Assembly (NCBI RefSeq): GCF_042665195.1
Contig: NZ_JBHTBW010000085.1
Location: 10,368 to 74,367 of the forward strand
DNA from: Laceyella putida
GTDB taxonomy: Bacteria > Bacillota > Bacilli > Thermoactinomycetales > Thermoactinomycetaceae
Length of the DNA stretch: 64,000 nt
Reading direction: 5' to 3'
The translations under genes and the position numbers were made by a program. Below are positions 60,478-64,000 of the stretch, one piece after another; position 1 is the stretch's first letter, and every line of letters starts with the position of its first letter. The notes beneath the pieces are model-generated. The model did no database searches, was not told the origin of the DNA, and was given only the letters and a program-made list of their open reading frames with translations.

Positions 60478-61110
60478 TCATTTCTCTAACTGGGCCAGCA
60501 AACAAAAATCCTGCATAATCTGCTCGCCAATCTCCGCCACTCCCTTTCGACCATCCAACACCACATATCGATCCGGTTGCTCTTGGGCAAGGCTTAAGTA
60601 GCCTGAACGCACACGCTCGTGAAACTTTTTCTCTTTCAATTCCATCCGATCCTTCTTTATTCCACGCATTTTCAATCGTTCTTCTCCGATATCCACAGGT
60701 AAATCCAACAAGTAAGTCCGATCAGGCACCAATCCATTGGTAGCCCAGCGGTTGATGGAGCGAACATCGTCCAGGTTCCATCTCGCCCCGTATCCTTGAT
60801 AGGCTAAACTTGAATCGACATAACGGTCACAAAGCACCACTTCCCCGCGCGCAAGGGCTGGACGAATCACCTCTTCCACTAACTGAGCGCGTGATGCGGC
60901 ATACAGCAGCGTTTCGGTTCGTTGTTTCATCTCACTGCATTCTGGGTTGAGCAAAATATTGCGGATCAAGTTCCCAATATAAGTACCACCCGGTTCTCTC
61001 ACTTGCACGCAGGGAATCGCACGCGCTTGGAGGTAACTAGCCAAACGCTGTATTTGCGTAGATTTCCCAGCCCCTTCAGGCCCTTCAAATGTAATGAATA
61101 ATCCTCTCAC
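60478..61110 (-). CDS. tmk: Thymidylate kinase
   Basis: A 210-residue kinase that makes dTDP. Evidence: GLFITFEGPEGAGKSTQIQRL (P-loop), VREPGGTYIGNLIR (DRX/LID parts), and CDRYVDSSLAYQGYGA. The GTG at 61110 follows GGAGGG by six bases and gives the family N-terminus MRGLFITFEG; nine codons upstream are not used. Confidence 0.96.
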   Translation of the reverse strand: MRGLFITFEGPEGAGKSTQIQRLASYLQARAIPCVQVREPGGTYIGNLIRNILLNPECSEMKQRTETLLYAASRAQLVEEVIRPALARGEVVLCDRYVDSSLAYQGYGARWNLDDVRSINRWATNGLVPDRTYLLDLPVDIGEERLKMRGIKKDRMELKEKKFHERVRSGYLSLAQEQPDRYVVLDGRKGVAEIGEQIMQDFCLLAQLEK

Positions 61111-61137
61111 GACAAACCCTCCACCGCTGACAATCAT

Positions 61138-62571
61138 TCAAATTACTGTGACGGTTGGACATCCTCCCTCATATCGAATGCCTCTTACCCGACCCCCAGC
61201 TTGCATTACGTTTGTTATATAATCAATCCAAGCCGCTGTCAAACGCTCTCCCGGCAGAACCAGAGGAATCCCCGGCGGGTAAGGAACAATCATGTCCACC
61301 GCGACCATCCCTTCGGCCTGCTGCAACGGTACCCTTCGTTTCCCCTGCCGTCTTAACTCCATCCAATGATGGACCGCTTTTTGCCATTGGGGCAATGGGG
61401 GTGGAGCCATCGGTTTTGTCGTCGGAAACGTGGGCACCGCATCGTCCAATCGGTGAAGCGCCTCAGCTAGGCGAGTCAACTCTTCATCGCTGGTTCCCAA
61501 CGTAAATACAAATAATACGCGTTCGTGGTCTGCCAACTCCGTATAAATGCCTTGGTTTGCCAACCACTCCGCCAGTTGGTATCCAGTCACGCCTTGTTGG
61601 GCGATTAAGCTCAATTTTAGCGGGTCTTGCAGGCCCAGTGGTTTCTTTTCCGACAAATGACGCAAAGCTTTAATATTTCCACGGAAATTTTGTAACCGGA
61701 TGAACAATTTTTGCAACGCCTCTTTCCCAACTCTTGCCATCATGCGCCGCGTCACGTCAAGAGAAGCCATCAAAGGGTAAGACGGGCTGCTTGATTCGAC
61801 CACTTTCAGCCAATGCGCCACTTCTTCCGGATCGATTCTCTTTCCTTTCAAGTGTAACATGGAAGACATCGTCATCGACGACAACATCTTATGGGTGGAC
61901 TGAATGGCCAGATCGGCTCCCTCATCCATGGCTGATGGCGGCAATTCACAAGTAAACCCCAAGTGCGCCCCATGAGCTTCATCCACGATCAACGGCACGC
62001 CGAACCGGTGGCATACTTTCGCCAACTCCGCAATAGATTGAATTTGACCATAATAAGTCGGGCTGGTGATCACCACCCCTTTGGCCTCTGGATGAAGACG
62101 GAGGACTTGTTCCAATACGCTGGCATCAAGTGGTTGTTCCTGTCCGTGCGCATCAAAGCCCGCGCTGAGGTAGATGGGGTGCACTCCCGCCAACATGCAA
62201 CCATGAAAAATGGATTGATGGCTGTTTCGGCCAATGACCAATTCATCCCCTGGACGACAAAGGGCCAAGATACTTGCCAAGTTACCAGCCGTCGTCCCTC
62301 CGACCAGAAAAAAGGTTCGGTCGGCACGGAAAAGGTGTGCGGCCAAATCTTCGGCTTCTCGAATCACCCCGCTGGCATCATGTAAATCGTCTAAATCTCC
62401 TACTTCTGTCAAATCCAACTGCAAAAGGGGCGAAAACCAAGGTTTGCTTTCATCATCGTACGCGCTTCCCTGCTTATGTCCGGGAACATGGAAATTCCCG
62501 CATGACCGCCGGCGATGCGCTAACAACGCTTCAAATAATGGAGCATGATCCTGATCTATCCTTAAGTTCAA
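61138..62571 (-). CDS. yaaO: Orn/Lys/Arg decarboxylase family protein (YaaO-like)
   Basis: A 477-residue fold-type I PLP enzyme. Evidence: NFHVPGHKQGS, VGGTTAGNLASILAL, IVDEAHGAHLG (PLP Asp) and STHKMLSSM with the Schiff-base Lys (residue 228), and a C-terminal domain with PPGIPLVLPGE. Family members decarboxylate Lys, Arg or Orn; specificity cannot be read. The start is a TTG at 62571, eight bases after AGGGAG; a reading 30 codons longer has no site. Confidence 0.88.
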   Translation of the reverse strand: MNLRIDQDHAPLFEALLAHRRRSCGNFHVPGHKQGSAYDDESKPWFSPLLQLDLTEVGDLDDLHDASGVIREAEDLAAHLFRADRTFFLVGGTTAGNLASILALCRPGDELVIGRNSHQSIFHGCMLAGVHPIYLSAGFDAHGQEQPLDASVLEQVLRLHPEAKGVVITSPTYYGQIQSIAELAKVCHRFGVPLIVDEAHGAHLGFTCELPPSAMDEGADLAIQSTHKMLSSMTMSSMLHLKGKRIDPEEVAHWLKVVESSSPSYPLMASLDVTRRMMARVGKEALQKLFIRLQNFRGNIKALRHLSEKKPLGLQDPLKLSLIAQQGVTGYQLAEWLANQGIYTELADHERVLFVFTLGTSDEELTRLAEALHRLDDAVPTFPTTKPMAPPPLPQWQKAVHHWMELRRQGKRRVPLQQAEGMVAVDMIVPYPPGIPLVLPGERLTAAWIDYITNVMQAGGRVRGIRYEGGCPTVTVI

Positions 62572-62704
62572 CCCATCTTCTCTCCCTTCAAAAAGAAAAG
62601 AGACCGGATTACAGATCCAAGCCTCATCAGAAAGCCATCCACATATGTTTCGTTCAAACACTTTGCACTTTTATGATCGATCCCATTCCCGCTCATCCAT
62701 CTAT

Positions 62705-62884
62705 TTAATTAGCAAACAACCCTCTTAAGCGCCATACATAATAGAGATATACCGGGTCTTCCACTTTACTTTGTACCATTTCCTCTTCACATGTACAACA
62801 AATTTGTTTACCCAAAATTTCTAAACCTTCTTCTTTCTCTTGTCCGCATATCATACAAGCATGGGGCCATTTTTTCTCTTCCAT
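62705..62884 (-). CDS. csfB: Sigma-G inhibitor Gin (CsfB)
   Basis: A 59-residue zinc protein that keeps sigma-G inactive until the forespore is engulfed. It has two CxxC pairs, ACMICGQEK and ICCTCEEEM. The ATG at 62884 follows AAGGTGG; 17 in-frame codons upstream are in the leader. A sigma-F promoter lies upstream. The xpaC and yaaN genes usual between csfB and yaaO are absent. Confidence 0.93.
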   Translation of the reverse strand: MEEKKWPHACMICGQEKEEGLEILGKQICCTCEEEMVQSKVEDPVYLYYVWRLRGLFAN

Positions 62885-62915
62885 GTTTTGCCCACCACCT
62901 TCATCTTTTATCTCC

Positions 62916-62944
62916 ATTATTTGCAACTTACACAACCTTTAAAC
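62916..62944 (-). promoter_or_regulatory. Sigma-F promoter of csfB
   Basis: On the minus strand GTTTA (62940-62944) and GCAAATAAT (62916-62924), 15 bases apart, match the sigma-F pattern except for one base of the -10 box. Confidence 0.7.
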
Positions 62945-63280
62945 ATCAGGAGTGACTCTCTGCATCAGTACTTGCTTCCTTGTGGTTGAAAAAGCTGACA
63001 TCGCCGTGATCATCATCCTTGTGCCGTGGCAACTCGCACATAACTGCCAAACCGCCAACCTTATTAAGAAACATCTATTTTCAAAATCTCTTGATTAGAA
63101 AAGAAGCACTAATCAAGATGGGGATCACTCAAACAATTCAAGTAGACTTTCATTCATCTTATAAATGGCTTCGTCGGATATGAGATCGTCAACGCTTTTT
63201 GTTTTCCATTTTATTCAAGTAAGGGGATAAATATTTTGTGTATGGTACAGGTTAAGCTATAAGAAAAAAGGAGTGTTCCT
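62945..63280. other. Gene-free stretch upstream of csfB
   Basis: No frame with a ribosome site or a known motif is visible here. It ends in an AT-rich stretch with TTGTGT and TATAAG (63236-63241 and 63258-63263, 16 apart) that could be a promoter, although the leader it would give is very short. Confidence 0.4.
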
Positions 63281-63397
63281 ATGTTGGAAATGAAACGGAT
63301 GCTTCTTTTAATCTTTGGGTTATATCTTCCGGTTAATCTGATGTTTAGGACATACTTATGGCATCAATACAGCCATCAATCAAGACACCTTCGTTAA
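63281..63397 (+). CDS. Possible small membrane protein, 38 residues
   Basis: AAAAGGAGTGTTCCT precedes an ATG that opens 38 codons. The start is MLEMKRMLLLIFGLYLPVNLMF, one hydrophobic helix (residues 7-22) after a basic start, followed by a His-, Arg- and Ser-rich tail. The strong ribosome site is the main evidence. I recognise no family. It is one of only two plus-strand genes. Confidence 0.5.
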   Translation: MLEMKRMLLLIFGLYLPVNLMFRTYLWHQYSHQSRHLR

Positions 63398-63966
63398 TAT
63401 GGATTTGGCCCACTCTTGTTCCGATTCCACCCACTCTATTAAAAAATGGCAAGATATTGCTAACCCCTCTCTAGAGCATATCGTCTAAATGGTTTAGCTA
63501 TGGAATAAACAGATGAAAAATAAGCGTCCCACCTTAACTTTCATACCCATCTAATGGAGAAAAGGATGAAGTTGACCATTGAACTTAATGAAAAGAGAAA
63601 CAGATTGGAATGCGAGCAAAAAAACCTAGCCCTTCAGGGCGGACATGAAAGCGGCGCAGGCAAGGGAGGAGTGAACCCTCCCATCAATCCCATTTTTGCA
63701 AAAATTCCATTTAGGAACATCTCCTCGACCCGTGAAATGAAACCATCATAAGCAGGAGATAAATTTCCCTTGCATAAAGCTTAAGATTCGGGTATCTCAT
63801 AGAACAAAAAGCGAATGAGAAAACGTTGGATTGTAGCCGTTTGTTTTTAATCATTATTCTATCCATGTGATACGAAACCTCCATGGTTTCATCCGTTGTT
63901 CTTTTGCCGGACAAGCCTTTCTCATATGGCCAGCACATACTATCAAACCAGCTGGTATACAAAGAA
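63398..63966. other. Terminal stretch without supported genes
   Basis: No ribosome site and no domain supports the short open frames here. Two small hairpins are noted separately. Confidence 0.4.
63636..63690. repeat. Hairpin pair resembling the right end of IS200/IS605-type elements
   Basis: CCCTTCAGGG and GGGAGG/CCCTCCC (inside 63636-63690) resemble the structured right ends and omega RNA sequences of IS605-type elements. No TnpA or TnpB remains. Low confidence. Confidence 0.25.
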
Positions 63967-63992
63967 AACCCCACTTCTCTTGAAGTGGGGTT
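63967..63992 (-). terminator. Terminator of a gene or RNA beyond the window
   Basis: A perfect 11-bp stem (AACCCCACTTC) with a four-base loop is followed by TTTTC on the minus strand. The unit it ends starts past 64000. In Bacillus, an rRNA operon lies upstream of csfB, so a 5S gene is possible. Confidence 0.8.
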
Positions 63993-64000
63993 GTTGGTGC

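Noticed and set aside
63711..63974. 87-codon minus-strand frame at the right edge
   Set aside because: Its start codon lies inside a terminator hairpin and it has no ribosome site.

Overview
The window is a stretch of chromosome from an endospore-forming, low-to-moderate GC Firmicute of the order Bacillales. Almost every gene lies on the minus strand. Read right to left, the order follows the origin-proximal segment of the Bacillus subtilis chromosome: csfB, yaaO, tmk, ricT, yabA, GIY-YIG, rsmI, abrB (reversed), metS, tatD, rnmV, ksgA, veg, sspF, ispE, purR, yabJ, spoVG, glmU, prs, ctc, pth, fin, mfd, spoVT, yabM, mazG, rqcP, yabP, yabQ, divIC, two tRNA-Met, spoIIE, tilS, hpt, ftsH, coaX, hslO, cysK, pabA, pabC, folP, folB, folK, dusB, lysS. 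Sporulation genes (spoIIE, spoVT, yabP, yabQ, sspF, fin, csfB, ricT) and sigma-F, sigma-G and sigma-H type promoters show that it makes spores. The Tad pilus locus, HerA-NurA and the AT-poor coding style suggest a Thermoactinomycetaceae-like organism, but that placement is inference.

Layout. 1-4.9 kb: a Tad/Flp pilus operon (TadZ, prepilin peptidase, CpaB, CpaF, TadB, start of TadC). 5.2-7.8 kb: an accessory chaperone pair, a GrpE-like protein followed by an Hsp70 without its C-terminal lid. 8.4-15.8 kb: a small CxxC protein, lysS, dusB, the folate genes and cysK, with a 128-bp inverted-repeat element where pabB would be expected. 15.9-24.5 kb: hslO, coaX, ftsH, hpt, tilS, spoIIE. 24.8-32.6 kb: a DUF402 protein, two tRNAs, a NamZ-type muramidase, divIC, the yabQ-yabP-rqcP-mazG-yabM cluster and spoVT. 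33-44.6 kb: prsA-like, mfd, fin, pth, ctc, prs, glmU, spoVG, ridA, purR, ispE. 44.8-51.9 kb: sspF, veg, a YkuK-like protein, ksgA, rnmV, tatD, two tandem signal peptidases, and metS under a T-box. 52-54.9 kb: herA-nurA. 55.2 kb: abrB, the only confident plus-strand gene. 55.9-62.9 kb: a GlcNAc-type PTS transporter with a NagR-like operator, rsmI, GIY-YIG, yabA, ricT, tmk, yaaO and csfB. The last kilobase is almost empty.

Relations between genes. Early sporulation control is readable in the DNA: abrB carries a perfect Spo0A box just downstream of its promoter, spoIIE has the stretched 22-bp promoter typical of Spo0A-activated genes, and spoVG has a sigma-H promoter. Forespore genes (csfB, fin, spoVT, sspF) carry matching sigma-F or sigma-G motifs. 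Compared with B. subtilis, several expected genes are absent at their usual positions: pabB; darA-yaaR-holB; yabB; yabE; yabG; xpaC-yaaN; yabR, yabS and yabT. Insertions sit at several of these places. The parts least explained by the standard gene order are the GrpE-like/lidless-Hsp70 pair next to the Tad operon, the HerA-NurA pair, the tandem signal peptidases and the YkuK-like protein in the yabG position.
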